Source: an uncultured Bacteroidales bacterium
Lineage (GTDB): Bacteria; Bacteroidota; Bacteroidia; Bacteroidales; Bacteroidaceae
Assembly: GCA_902799355.1 (NCBI GenBank)
Contig: CADCAG010000020.1
Span: 1 to 46,490, forward strand
Direction: 5' to 3'
Length of the DNA: 46,490 bases
The notes beneath the pieces are model-generated. The model was not told where the DNA came from, searched no databases, and saw only the letters and a list, made by a program, of their open reading frames with translations. Numbering within the stretch: the stretch's first letter is position 1; each line of letters begins with the position of its first letter. The translations under genes were made by a program, and so were the position numbers. Below, piece by piece: positions 23,199-32,499 of the stretch.

Positions 23199-25118
23199 TC
23201 ATCTTATAATGGCTATTTTGCATACAGTACCTTTACTTCCATCATTGGTGGCTACAGCCACCATATATACGCCAGAGGCCACTCTCCTACCCTGTTTATC
23301 ACAGCCATCCCAAATGAACGAACCACCATTGGAGCGTCCATCAGCAACGAGAGCACCATTAGCTGCTAATATTTTCACATCAGCATCATAAGAAAGACCT
23401 GTAATGGTAATAGGACCCGTATAATCAGGCTTTACAGGATTAGGATAAGCCCAGACATTGTCTTTAGTCATCTCCTCATTAGGTGTTGTAGCATCGCTGA
23501 TATAAGAGCAGAGTCCTTTATCGGTAAGAATAAATACTTCACCTGTTGTTCCGTTGATAGAAATATCGTAAATATTGTCTGAGATAAGTGGAGAATTGTT
23601 TGTAGTGAAGTGATGAACCTGAGTCATATTATCTTCACTGATAAGGAATACTCCATTGCCTTCTGTACCTACCCATTTTCTTCCTCCTCCATCAATTTTG
23701 ATGCATCGAGAACTTATACCTGTAAGCAGATAGTCAGCGAGATTAGTGCCATCATTACGAGGAACTTTCTCTTGATAGAAGGTGACGTTACTTTGTCCAA
23801 TATCGTCTTTTTTAATATAAAAGATACCCTTATTTGTTGCTACCCATATATTCTCTTCTTTGTCTTCAGTAACATCATAGACAAGAACATTCGTATTATA
23901 TGAGACACCATCCTGATTAGTGAAATCTGTGTAGACAAAGACCTGATCTGTTGTTATATCGTAGCAGAAGACAGCAGGAACAGTCCAACTGGTATTAACA
24001 AACCACAGCATGTTTCTACTGTCAATGACGGCTCTTCTCATACCTCTGTAACTTAGAACATTGTCATATTTAAGTTCAGGCTTTGACAAAGATTTCCATT
24101 GTCCCTCTTTATTCAGTAACAAGAGATTAACCTCTTTTGCTTGACTGTTAAGAACATATAGATTACCTTTTGCATCATATTTGATGCCATTGACTAATGT
24201 ATAGGAATCTTCATATTCTCTGTCAGCTGAAGTACTTGATGCAGGTCTTAAAGGACTGTTTCCTTTATAATGGTATTTTTTTAACTGGCCATTGTAAAAC
24301 TCATAAAGACCACAGCGACCAGCAACAGCTATGTGGTTTCCGTCTGTAGGATCTATATCAATACAGTTGATATCCTCGTAGCGAAAACCTGTTGTCTTAC
24401 TGATATCCTGTGGATATAATGTCCAGTTGGTGCCATCGAATATTTGTACTGTTCCAGCATGGTTCATACCATAAATACCTGACAGAAATTGTCCACCAGT
24501 AGTGTAAAGCTTGCCATTGGCGAATTTTGACTCGTAGAACCAGTTGTAATTAGGTCCACCAGACTGTAGCGTCTTGACAATGTCTATATACTTGTCGTAA
24601 TCACTATTGTCTTCTGCAGGAAGAGATTCAGGATAGTCAGGATGGTCGGGTGTATAGGTATCTGCTATTTCTACTCGTTGGACATTGACTTTGACGATGC
24701 CAAAGCCACAGACGAGATAAGCGTAGACGCCATCAATACGAATGCTTTTGACAGTTTTGTCACCTATTATTGACTTAGTATACAGGTCACTGATATTGGT
24801 AATGGTACCATTAGTCTCTACTAAGTCTATATTCGAATTACTGTAGACTACTACAAGACGCTTAGCCTGCTGACACCAACGAATATGCGTGATGTCGACA
24901 TCACTCATGCCGTTGACCTTATCATAGGTATAGATGCTCTGATCGTTCATATTGTACTGATAGAGCGCTCCTGAAGCCATTACAAAAAGACTGTTGCCTG
25001 CAGCCTGTATCTCTTTTGGTCCGGCATACGACAGATAGTTACGCCATGAGCCTATCTGAGCAATTGACAATTGGTAATTGACAATTGATAATAGTAGGAT
25101 GATGACGTATTTCTTCAT
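23199..25118 (-). CDS. porZ: PorZ-like two-domain beta-propeller protein
   Basis: The 639-residue product carries a signal peptide (MKKYVIILLLSIVNYQLSIA, Q) and opens with IGSWRNYLSYAGPKEIQAAG, the N-terminal pattern of PorZ and related proteins. The body contains two-component-regulator-type propeller repeats (ENIWVATNKGIFYI, RKWVGTEGNGVFLISED), and the C-terminal 90 residues (WAYPNPVKPDYTG to GVYMVAVATNDGSKG) form an Ig-like CTD. In Porphyromonas PorZ is a surface component of the type IX secretion attachment complex; here it may do the same or be a relative. It is somewhat shorter than the P. gingivalis protein. It is last in the operon leuS-yitT-rdgB-porZ, four bases after rdgB. Its signal peptide is partly encoded by a dispersed repeat (25061-25092). 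Confidence 0.75.
   Translation of the reverse strand: MKKYVIILLLSIVNYQLSIAQIGSWRNYLSYAGPKEIQAAGNSLFVMASGALYQYNMNDQSIYTYDKVNGMSDVDITHIRWCQQAKRLVVVYSNSNIDLVETNGTITNISDLYTKSIIGDKTVKSIRIDGVYAYLVCGFGIVKVNVQRVEIADTYTPDHPDYPESLPAEDNSDYDKYIDIVKTLQSGGPNYNWFYESKFANGKLYTTGGQFLSGIYGMNHAGTVQIFDGTNWTLYPQDISKTTGFRYEDINCIDIDPTDGNHIAVAGRCGLYEFYNGQLKKYHYKGNSPLRPASSTSADREYEDSYTLVNGIKYDAKGNLYVLNSQAKEVNLLLLNKEGQWKSLSKPELKYDNVLSYRGMRRAVIDSRNMLWFVNTSWTVPAVFCYDITTDQVFVYTDFTNQDGVSYNTNVLVYDVTEDKEENIWVATNKGIFYIKKDDIGQSNVTFYQEKVPRNDGTNLADYLLTGISSRCIKIDGGGRKWVGTEGNGVFLISEDNMTQVHHFTTNNSPLISDNIYDISINGTTGEVFILTDKGLCSYISDATTPNEEMTKDNVWAYPNPVKPDYTGPITITGLSYDADVKILAANGALVADGRSNGGSFIWDGCDKQGRRVASGVYMVAVATNDGSKGTVCKIAIIR
25061..25092. 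repeat. AT-rich dispersed repeat inside the porZ signal peptide
   Basis: CAATTGACAATTGGTAATTG continues with ACAATTGATAAT; the same CAATTGTCAATT-type units lie in the gltB-gltD gap (46264-46297) and the frdC-frdA gap. Here they encode SIVNYQLSIA of the porZ signal peptide. Confidence 0.65.
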
Positions 25119-25122
25119 ATTG

Positions 25123-25755
25123 TTATAGCGTCTTTAAGTATTCTGCCAACTTCTGTGTAGCTCGAGCACGATGGCTTATCTGGTTCTTGATGTCAGCACC
25201 CAGTTCAGCAAATGTCTGGTCGTAACCCTCAGGCTGGAAGATGGGATCGTAGCCGAAACCCTCTCCTCCCCTACGCTCACGGATAATCTCACCATTGACG
25301 ATGCCTTCAAAGGTGTGTACCTTCTTAATGGCTGTACAGCCACAGGGACAGACATCTTTCTTTTCTATTAACGCTATAACGGTACGAAATCGTGCCTTAC
25401 GATTGTTATTATTTCCTAATTCGTGTAAAAGACGCGCCATATTGGCTTCGCTGTCGTGGCTGATAGCTGTTGAACCATTGTCTGCCATAGCAGCATAGCG
25501 GGCGCTATAAACGCCAGGGGCACCATTCAGCGCATCAACTTCCAGGCCTGTGTCGTCTGCAAAGCAGCTCAGCTGATATTTGTTATAGACGTATTCCGCT
25601 TTCATCATGGCGTTTTCTTCCAGCGTCTGGCCTGTCTCAGGGATATCCTCATGACAGCCTATATCAGCTAAAGAGACTACTTCAAACGAAGGACCTAGAA
25701 TAGCTCTTATTTCCTGTAGTTTATGAGTATTATTGGTAGCAAATACTATCTTCAT
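25123..25755 (-). CDS. rdgB: XTP/dITP pyrophosphatase (RdgB/HAM1 family)
   Basis: House-cleaning enzyme hydrolysing XTP, dITP and ITP to monophosphates so that deaminated purines do not enter nucleic acids. The product has 210 residues (family about 195-205). Conserved motifs: [12 protein letters not shown] (residues 5-16), the catalytic [24 protein letters not shown] (about 63-86, shown here only as a landmark), [10 protein letters not shown] and SHRARA near the C terminus. A short Cys-rich insertion, [10 protein letters not shown] (about residues 134-143), is not something I expect in E. coli RdgB. The start overlaps the yitT stop by four bases and porZ follows after four bases, so it is tightly embedded in the leuS operon. 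Confidence 0.95.
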   Translation of the reverse strand: MKIVFATNNTHKLQEIRAILGPSFEVVSLADIGCHEDIPETGQTLEENAMMKAEYVYNKYQLSCFADDTGLEVDALNGAPGVYSARYAAMADNGSTAISHDSEANMARLLHELGNNNNRKARFRTVIALIEKKDVCPCGCTAIKKVHTFEGIVNGEIIRERRGGEGFGYDPIFQPEGYDQTFAELGADIKNQISHRARATQKLAEYLKTL

Positions 25756-26705
25756 GTATGCTTCTCTCCTTCAATTTTTTTCTCTTTGATCTTCACCTTC
25801 ATCTCGTCGAAGCCCTCACCATAGACACCAATGACAGCACTCTGCGATACGAATGCATTAGGGTCAATCATCTTGATGAGTCGGAAAATGTTGATACTCT
25901 CGTTCTTCTTAGCCAGAATACAGAGCACCTTCATCTGGCGGCCAGTGTACCATCCGTGACCATCGAGAATGGTTACGCCATGATTCATCTGAGTACCTAT
26001 GGCATTGGCTATCTCCTGCCATTTCTGTGAGAATATCATGAACTGTACAGACTGTCTGCGTGCATTCATCACGTAGTCGAGCACATAGTTCTCCATAGTC
26101 ATCACACAAAAGCCGAACATCACTTTGTGGGCGCGCTCCATGTAGGTGCCGAATTGTGGGAAGAACATACACGATCCAATGATACAGAAGTCAGCGGCAA
26201 TTAAGACGCTACCCAACGACACATTGCTGTGGTATTTGTTGACAGAGGCAGCAATGATGTCCGTGCCACCTGTAGAACCATTGTTCATGAAGACGGTGGC
26301 CAGTGCAATACCCGTCATGACGCAGCCTATAATCATCGACATGAAGTCCTGTCCCTCGCCCATCAGTTTGAAGGGCAGCCCATTCGCCTGCTTGGGTATT
26401 AAGTCTTGGGCTATGACCAGCATGAAGTAAAGCGTGAAGATGGCAAAGATGGTCTTCATCAGAAACTTCACACCCAGTATCTTTAGCGCCACTATGAGCA
26501 GAATACCGTTGATGATAATATACGTATTCTCCAAATGGAAACCTGTGGCGTAGTAGATAATGGCTGAAAGACCTGTTACACCGCCAGCCACAATCTCGTA
26601 GGGCATCAGAAATACCGTAAAGGCAATCGTATAAATGGCAAGGCCAAGGGCTATAAACATATAGTCCTTGACCTCGTTCAAGATGATTTTATGATCAATA
26701 GTCAT
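25752..26705 (-). CDS. YitT family membrane protein (DUF161 plus DUF2179)
   Basis: The 317-residue product has about five to six hydrophobic segments in its first 200 residues (for example [20 protein letters not shown] and [20 protein letters not shown]) and the family motif [15 protein letters not shown] (about 144-158). The C-terminal 90 residues form the soluble DUF2179 domain ([20 protein letters not shown]), which resembles PII-like/ACT folds. The family is common in Bacteroidota and Firmicutes, but transport substrate or function is not established. It begins one base after leuS and overlaps rdgB by four bases, so it is co-transcribed with both. Confidence 0.9.
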   Translation of the reverse strand: MTIDHKIILNEVKDYMFIALGLAIYTIAFTVFLMPYEIVAGGVTGLSAIIYYATGFHLENTYIIINGILLIVALKILGVKFLMKTIFAIFTLYFMLVIAQDLIPKQANGLPFKLMGEGQDFMSMIIGCVMTGIALATVFMNNGSTGGTDIIAASVNKYHSNVSLGSVLIAADFCIIGSCMFFPQFGTYMERAHKVMFGFCVMTMENYVLDYVMNARRQSVQFMIFSQKWQEIANAIGTQMNHGVTILDGHGWYTGRQMKVLCILAKKNESINIFRLIKMIDPNAFVSQSAVIGVYGEGFDEMKVKIKEKKIEGEKHT

Positions 26706-29552
26706 TTACTTCTTAAAAACGATGTTCACCATACGCTTCGGGACGATGATAACCTTGATGATGTCTCCCTCAATGTACTTTTGAGCACGCTCGTCAGCCA
26801 ATACCGTCTTTTGGATGGTATCGTTGTCTGCATCAGCGGCAAATTCCATATCGAAGCGGGTCTTACCGTTGAAGGCTACACCCAGCTTGACAGTGTTCTC
26901 TACCAGATATTCTTCGTTCCATGTAGGCCACTTAGCGTCACAGACACTACCCTGCTCTCCCAGTGCCTCCCAGAGTTCTTCAGCAATGTGGGGTGCGAAG
27001 GGAGCCATGAGGACAACCAGCGTCTTCAGCAGTTCGCGGTTCTTACACTTTTGCTGAGCCAGCTCGTTCACGCAAATCATGAAGGCAGAGATAGAGGTGT
27101 TGTAAGAGAATACCTCGATGTCCTGTGTCACCTTCTTGATGAGCTTATGAACGCTCTTCAGCGACTCCTTTGAAGGCTCTGCATCGTCTGCGATGATGGC
27201 GTCAGCATTGTCGCGGCTGTTGCCATAGTAGAGGGCCCAGAACTTCTTCAGGAAGCGGTGACAGCCGTCAATACCATTGGTGTCCCAAGGCTTCGATTGC
27301 TCCACAGGACCCAGGAACATCTCGTAGAGACGGAGGGTGTCAGCACCATACTTCTCGACAATCATGTCTGGATTGACCACGTTGAACATCGACTTCGACA
27401 TCTTCTCCACGGCCCATCCGCAGATGTATTTGCCGTCTTCCAAGATAAACTCAGCGTTGTTGTATTCTGGGCGCCAAGTCTTAAATGCCTCAATATCAAG
27501 CACATCGGCAGATACGATATTCACGTCAACGTGGATAGGAGTGGTGTCCTTGTAGTTGACACGCAAGTTGAGACTGACGAACTTACCCTTGTCAGCGCCT
27601 TCGTCCTCGATACGATAAACGAAGTTTGAGCGACCCTGAATCATACCCTGGTTGACCAGCTTCTTGAAGGGCTCATCCTCGCAAGAGTAGCCAGAATCAT
27701 AGAGGAACTTATTCCAAAAACGACTGTAGATCAAGTGACCCGTAGCGTGCTCAGTACCACCCACATAGAGGTCTACGTTGCGCCAGTATTCGTCGGCATC
27801 ACGGCTGACTAGTGCCTTCTCGTTCTTGGGGTCCATATAGCGCAGATAGTAGGCGCTGGAGCCTGCAAAGCCAGGCATCGTGTTCAGCTCCAAGGGGAAG
27901 ACGGACTTGTTGTCGATAGCCGAACAATCGACCACTGTATCGGTCTTGGTGTCCCAAGCCCAGTGCTTAGCGCGTCCCAATGGGGGCTCACCAGTCTCTG
28001 TGGGCTGGTATTTGTCAATCTCAGGCAGCTCCAGGGGCAGACACTCCTTGGGAATCATATAAGGCATGTCGTCCTTGTAGTAAACGGGGAATGGCTCACC
28101 CCAGTAGCGCTGGCGAGAGAAGATGGCATCGCGCAGGCGGTAGTTGACCTTCACGCGACCAATACCCTGCTCTGTGACGTATTTCTTCGTAGCAGCAATG
28201 GCCTCCTTGACTGTCAGGCCGTTCAGCGAGAACTTGCTGCTTGCTGAGTTGCAGACGATACCCTCCTTGGCGTCGTAGCTCTCTTCACTAACGTCAGCAC
28301 CCTCAATCAGAGGAATGATGGGCAGGTTGAAGTGCTTGGCGAAGGCGTAGTCGCGAGAGTCGTGGGCAGGTACAGCCATGATGGCACCTGTACCATAGCC
28401 AGCCAGTACGTATTCAGAAATCCAGATAGGAATCTTCTCATCGGTAAACGGATTGATAGCATAGCTTCCAGAGAACACACCCGTTACCTTGTGGTCCATC
28501 TGACGCTCACGCTCTGTGCGCTTCTTGACGTAGTCAAGGTACTTGTCAACCTCTGCCTTCTGGTCAGCAGTAGTCAGCTCTGCCACGAGGTCTGATTCTG
28601 GAGCCAGCACCATGAAGGTGACACCAAACATCGTGTCTGCACGGGTAGTGAAGATGGTAAAGTGCTTGTCAGAGTCAGCCACGTTGAACTCTACCTCTGT
28701 ACCCTCTGAGCGACCAATCCAATTGCGCTGGGTTTCTTTCAGTGAGTCTGTCCAGTCAATGTCCTCCAAGCCGTCCAACAGGCGCTGGGCGTAAGCTGAT
28801 ACGCGCAGACACCACTGGCGCATCTTCTTCTGCTCAACAGGATAGCCGCCACGCTCAGAGACACCATTGATGACCTCATCATTGGCCAATACGGTACCCA
28901 ATGCAGGACACCAGTTAACCATTGTCTCTGCCAGATAGGCAATACGATAGTTCATCAGCACTTCCTGCTTCTTTTTCTCCGAGAAGTTGTGCCAGTCGGC
29001 AGCAGTGAAGTGCAGCTCTTCAGTACCCAGAGCATGACAGTCCTCGGTACCCATCAGTTCGAAGTGCTCAATGAGCTTGATGGTGGGCTGAGCCTTGTGC
29101 GACGAGGTGCTGTAGTAGCTCTTGAACATGCGCTGGAAGGCCCACTGTGTCCACTTGTAGTAGATGGGGTCGCATGTGCGTACCTCGCGTTCCCAGTCGA
29201 ACGAGAAGCCAATCTTGTCCAGCTGTGAGCGATAGCGGTTGATGTTCTCAACAGTGGTCTTCTCAGGGTGCTGACCGGTCTGGATAGCATACTGTTCAGC
29301 AGGCAGTCCGTATGCATCGTAACCCATAGGGTTCAGTACGTTATAACCCTGCAAGCGCTTGAAGCGGGCATAGATGTCTGAGGCGATGTAGCCCAGAGGA
29401 TGACCTACGTGAAGTCCCGCACCAGAAGGGTAGGGGAACATGTTCAATACGTAGAACTTCTTCTTCGTTGGGTCCTCCGTCACGCGATAGGTTTTCATCT
29501 CCACCCATCGCTTTTGCCATTTCTGTTCAATGTCTCTGAAGTTGTATTCCAT
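26706..29552 (-). CDS. leuS: Leucyl-tRNA synthetase
   Basis: Class Ia synthetase charging tRNA-Leu. The 948-residue product has the HIGH-type motif ([16 protein letters not shown], about residues 40-55), the connective editing domain in the middle ([20 protein letters not shown] and [20 protein letters not shown], with the conserved Thr-rich and GTG motifs), the KMSKS loop ([12 protein letters not shown], about 710) and a C-terminal anticodon/tRNA-binding region ending in [18 protein letters not shown]. It is slightly longer than E. coli LeuRS (860), as usual in Bacteroidota. It leads a four-gene operon and has a perfect promoter at 29598-29629. Confidence 0.98.
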   Translation of the reverse strand: MEYNFRDIEQKWQKRWVEMKTYRVTEDPTKKKFYVLNMFPYPSGAGLHVGHPLGYIASDIYARFKRLQGYNVLNPMGYDAYGLPAEQYAIQTGQHPEKTTVENINRYRSQLDKIGFSFDWEREVRTCDPIYYKWTQWAFQRMFKSYYSTSSHKAQPTIKLIEHFELMGTEDCHALGTEELHFTAADWHNFSEKKKQEVLMNYRIAYLAETMVNWCPALGTVLANDEVINGVSERGGYPVEQKKMRQWCLRVSAYAQRLLDGLEDIDWTDSLKETQRNWIGRSEGTEVEFNVADSDKHFTIFTTRADTMFGVTFMVLAPESDLVAELTTADQKAEVDKYLDYVKKRTERERQMDHKVTGVFSGSYAINPFTDEKIPIWISEYVLAGYGTGAIMAVPAHDSRDYAFAKHFNLPIIPLIEGADVSEESYDAKEGIVCNSASSKFSLNGLTVKEAIAATKKYVTEQGIGRVKVNYRLRDAIFSRQRYWGEPFPVYYKDDMPYMIPKECLPLELPEIDKYQPTETGEPPLGRAKHWAWDTKTDTVVDCSAIDNKSVFPLELNTMPGFAGSSAYYLRYMDPKNEKALVSRDADEYWRNVDLYVGGTEHATGHLIYSRFWNKFLYDSGYSCEDEPFKKLVNQGMIQGRSNFVYRIEDEGADKGKFVSLNLRVNYKDTTPIHVDVNIVSADVLDIEAFKTWRPEYNNAEFILEDGKYICGWAVEKMSKSMFNVVNPDMIVEKYGADTLRLYEMFLGPVEQSKPWDTNGIDGCHRFLKKFWALYYGNSRDNADAIIADDAEPSKESLKSVHKLIKKVTQDIEVFSYNTSISAFMICVNELAQQKCKNRELLKTLVVLMAPFAPHIAEELWEALGEQGSVCDAKWPTWNEEYLVENTVKLGVAFNGKTRFDMEFAADADNDTIQKTVLADERAQKYIEGDIIKVIIVPKRMVNIVFKK

Positions 29553-29597
29553 AACTATATTGTGTTTTATTTTTGTTTTCTACATTATATTAGTGCG

Positions 29598-29629
29598 CAA
29601 AGTTACATATTTTCTATGATATGACCAAA
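29598..29629 (-). promoter_or_regulatory. Promoter of the leuS-yitT-rdgB-porZ operon
   Basis: Minus strand TTTG (29626-29629), 20 bases, TAACTTTG (29598-29605), a full match. The leader is about 40 bases. It starts only about 25 bases after the stop of the upstream phosphatase gene, with no clear terminator between. Confidence 0.8.
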
Positions 29630-29653
29630 TTTCCATAAATTTTTCAGAGTAAG

Positions 29654-31609
29654 TCACCTATCAGTAACTCTTATACACATCATGGTAAGGTCATCGTTGG
29701 GCTCGGCACCATTGCGGTGTTTTTCGACTTCTTTGGCAAGAGTTTCTATCACTTGCTCTGAAGATTCGAAGTGAGTGTTGCGCAGTATGTTGAGCAGACG
29801 GTTTTCGCCAAACTGCTGTTGTTGCTGGTTTTCTGCTTCATTGAGACCATCGGTATAGAGGAACAAAGGACGTCCCTTGATATTGTCTATCTCTTCACCG
29901 ACATATTGCAGTCCGGACCACAGACCAAAGGGTGCGTTTGACTCCATCTGCAGGAAGTCGCCATGTGATGATGCTCCACCAATGACAGGCGGATTATGTC
30001 CTGCATTGCAGAACGACAGATGCCCACTATTCAGGTCGATGAGTCCTAAGAAGAAGGTAACAAACATTAGGCTCTCGTTGTCTTTGCCAGAGAGTGCATC
30101 ATTGATTTGCGTACAGATTTCTGCAGGCTGTAAGCCTTGTTTAGCCAGCGTCTGGAACAGGCGTGTGACCTGTGCCATAAATAATGAGGCGGGTACTCCC
30201 TTGCCACTGACGTCTCCCAAACAGAAGTAGAGTTTATCATCATTCATCACATAACCATAGAGATCACCACCAACTTCACGGGCAGGCGTCATGGAGGCAT
30301 ACATGTCCAGTCCCTCACAATTGGGGAAGTTGCTGGGAATCATTGACATCTGTATGTCGCGGGCAATGCGTAACTCATTTTCTATACGGTCTTGTTCGGC
30401 CTTGATCTCAGCCAATCGTCTGGCAGCACGCTGTCTCAATAGGAAGAAGGTGACAACGGCCATAATCACAATCGCTCCAATAATGAAAATCAGATACATC
30501 AGTCGTCGCTCGTTCTCCATCTTTTCGCGTTCGTGTTGTATCTTCTCTCGTTCCTGTTGGGCGCGTAGCTCATCCAGTTCGAAGCGTTTGTTCAGCTCGT
30601 TCAACTGTTGGCGCGACTCCACCTTATTAATCGAGTCCACCAATTCGTAATGGCTGTCAAGAGCGTTATAAGCCTCTTGCCATTGTCCCAGATTAGATAG
30701 AATGATGGCACGCTGTAGCAATACATCAGAATAAGCGTTGATATCAAGACTCTTGGCTTCAGGAAGCTGGAGATTGTTCAGTCTCAGTGCCTCAGTATAT
30801 TTCTTGCGCGCAATGGCCAGCCTGGTACGGAAGCCAGCGACTTCATTGCGAGTAACCTTTGACCAACCGTTACTCTCAATATGCTTCACCACGGAGTCTA
30901 CATGTTGAGCGGCCTTATCGAGGTCCTTCTTATTCATATAATAGAAGTAACATGAGTGGTGATAGTAGTAGAGCCAGTTGTCGAACTGCTTACGAGGAAT
31001 GGTCGTGTCGTTGCGGCGCTCTTCAATATATGTTTTCCACTCATTGAGTATCTTCTCCATCTTGTCCATCTTATTCATCGTCCTTAACTCATTGACGTAG
31101 TATACGTAGATGGAGTTTTTCAGGAAGGCTTCAGCATCAGTAGGGTAGTTGGCCAGTGCTCGTTCAAAGCTGCGTGCAGACTCTTCGCGATTCAGCTGAT
31201 TGTCGTACACCAGTCCCTCGATGAATTCTGCAACGGTCAGTCCATACTTATTATTTCGCTCTGTTGCATCGTCGTGTATCTCTTGGGCAACCTCAATGGC
31301 TTTGCTCGACTCGCCACTGAAATTATATTCCTGACCCAGCAGCAACCATGTGTCGTAGTAGTCGTTCCATAACTCATGTTCACGACAGAAGACGAGGACT
31401 TCGGGCACTTTCATCACCATCGTATCGTGAATGTTGTTGTTGTAGTAATAAGTCAGCACACCATATAACTTTCGTGCTGAGTCACTCCAGTTGATAGCGT
31501 CTTTCTTTGAAGCCTTTTCAGGGTCATTGGTATTGTTACCGCTACGAGGGCTGCAGGCACCAATCAGTACCAGCAGCAGGAGTGCGATAGGGTAGTGGAA
31601 TTTCTTCAT
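29654..31609 (-). CDS. Membrane-anchored TPR protein with SpoIIE/RsbU-type PP2C phosphatase
   Basis: The 651-residue product begins with a lipoprotein-like signal (MKKFHYPIALLLLVLIGACS), then about 330 residues of helical TPR-like repeats (for example ALANYPTDAEAFLKNSIYVY), a long coiled coil rich in Glu/Arg (about 345-385), a membrane helix (LMYLIFIIGAIVIMAVVTFF, about 387-406), a second coiled coil (ERNELRIARDIQMSMIP-type linker) and a C-terminal PP2C/SpoIIE phosphatase. The metal-binding motifs are visible: VGGDLYGY, GDVSGKGVPASLF, NAGHNPPV, LYTDGLNEA and NDDLTMM. This resembles RsbU-like phosphatases that dephosphorylate anti-sigma-antagonist proteins; here the TPR part probably senses a signal outside the cytoplasm. 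No STAS or anti-sigma gene is adjacent. It lies three bases after pgeF. Confidence 0.9.
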   Translation of the reverse strand: MKKFHYPIALLLLVLIGACSPRSGNNTNDPEKASKKDAINWSDSARKLYGVLTYYYNNNIHDTMVMKVPEVLVFCREHELWNDYYDTWLLLGQEYNFSGESSKAIEVAQEIHDDATERNNKYGLTVAEFIEGLVYDNQLNREESARSFERALANYPTDAEAFLKNSIYVYYVNELRTMNKMDKMEKILNEWKTYIEERRNDTTIPRKQFDNWLYYYHHSCYFYYMNKKDLDKAAQHVDSVVKHIESNGWSKVTRNEVAGFRTRLAIARKKYTEALRLNNLQLPEAKSLDINAYSDVLLQRAIILSNLGQWQEAYNALDSHYELVDSINKVESRQQLNELNKRFELDELRAQQEREKIQHEREKMENERRLMYLIFIIGAIVIMAVVTFFLLRQRAARRLAEIKAEQDRIENELRIARDIQMSMIPSNFPNCEGLDMYASMTPAREVGGDLYGYVMNDDKLYFCLGDVSGKGVPASLFMAQVTRLFQTLAKQGLQPAEICTQINDALSGKDNESLMFVTFFLGLIDLNSGHLSFCNAGHNPPVIGGASSHGDFLQMESNAPFGLWSGLQYVGEEIDNIKGRPLFLYTDGLNEAENQQQQQFGENRLLNILRNTHFESSEQVIETLAKEVEKHRNGAEPNDDLTMMCIRVTDR

Positions 31610-31612
31610 ATT

Positions 31613-32395
31613 TTATGGAAGTAAGATGATGGCAGTGAAAATACGACCTGAGTTAATGCCCAGCCGGCGGGCGGAGAAGAAAGAATCAGCCTGTTTAAAA
31701 GTACAGATGGGAGATACTGTGATATGTTGGATGGGAACACCCATCGACTCTAGTTGCAGCCGATTGCACGCTGGTAGATCGATGTGCCACTTTTCTCTTC
31801 TCTTGCTGATCAATTCCATCGGAAAACCCTCATTAGCGAAAGTTTCATAGACCTCGTCACCAACCTCAAAACTGTCAAGACTGATACCTGGACCTATCTG
31901 GGCAACGATGTCCGTAGCATGGGTACCATAGACAACAGACATCTTCTTGACAGCATGTTCAACAATACGCTTCACTGTACCGCGCCAACCAGCATGGATG
32001 GCGCAGACGGCTCGGTGCTCAGGGTCATAAAGCAATACAGGAATACAATCAGCTGTAGAAACACCTATGCACACCCCCTTCAAGTTAGTCATCAGCGCAT
32101 CTACGCCATCAAGAGCCTGTCGACGCTCTTCAATACCACGATGCATAAAGTCGTCATCAATAATGGCTATTTCTGTCAGGTGCACTTGGTGGGGCATTAG
32201 CAAATGATCTTCGCTGATTCCTAATAGTGTACACAGTGCTTTACGGTTTTTCTTGATAGCCTCCTCTTCATCACCACAATAGCTGTTGATATTAAAATCG
32301 GCATAGTTCCCCTTGCTATAGCCACCTTGGCGCATGGTGCTGAATGCGCTCACACCCTCGCCAAAGTGATAATAATGTAGTTTAGGTTCTATCAT
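31613..32395 (-). CDS. pgeF: Peptidoglycan editing factor PgeF (YfiH/laccase-domain family)
   Basis: Cytoplasmic protein of the multicopper-oxidase-like YfiH family; in E. coli PgeF limits misincorporation of serine into peptidoglycan precursors, and other members show purine nucleoside activity. The metal-site residues are visible: MPHQVHLTEIAI (His), VGVSTADCIPVLLYD-type segment (Cys) and CAIHAGWRGTVKRIV (His), plus GPGISLDSFEVGDEV and the C-terminal CTFKQADSFFSARR. I start it at 32395 (MIEPKLHYYHF, 260 residues). The open frame to 32497 runs through the promoter and into the divergent helicase start region. The phosphatase gene follows after three bases, so the two form one operon. Confidence 0.9.
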   Translation of the reverse strand: MIEPKLHYYHFGEGVSAFSTMRQGGYSKGNYADFNINSYCGDEEEAIKKNRKALCTLLGISEDHLLMPHQVHLTEIAIIDDDFMHRGIEERRQALDGVDALMTNLKGVCIGVSTADCIPVLLYDPEHRAVCAIHAGWRGTVKRIVEHAVKKMSVVYGTHATDIVAQIGPGISLDSFEVGDEVYETFANEGFPMELISKRREKWHIDLPACNRLQLESMGVPIQHITVSPICTFKQADSFFSARRLGINSGRIFTAIILLP

Positions 32396-32436
32396 TGTTA
32401 ACACCATAGTTGCTAATAAAGCTAAATTTTCAGTTG

Positions 32437-32444
32437 CAAAGATA
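32437..32444 (-). promoter_or_regulatory. -7 element of the pgeF-phosphatase operon
   Basis: Minus strand TATCTTTG, about 41 bases before the start at 32395. A -33 TTTG at the right distance is not evident. Confidence 0.55.
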
Positions 32445-32486
32445 CAGAATTTTTGGCTTATTATAGCTATTTTCAATAAAAAAACG

Positions 32487-32494
32487 TACTTTTG
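32487..32494 (+). promoter_or_regulatory. -7 element of the helicase gene, five bases from the ATG
   Basis: TACTTTTG ends five bases before the ATG at 32500, predicting a leaderless or nearly leaderless transcript. It is divergent from the pgeF -7 box, 42 bases away. Confidence 0.6.
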
Positions 32495-32499
32495 CACCT

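Noticed and set aside
27258-27629. Long open frames opposite leuS and other minus-strand genes
   Set aside because: They are antisense shadows of well-recognised proteins with no family features of their own.
32396-32497. Longer start for pgeF at 32497
   Set aside because: It passes through the pgeF -7 box and to the helicase start; MIEPKLHYYHF at 32395 fits the family start.
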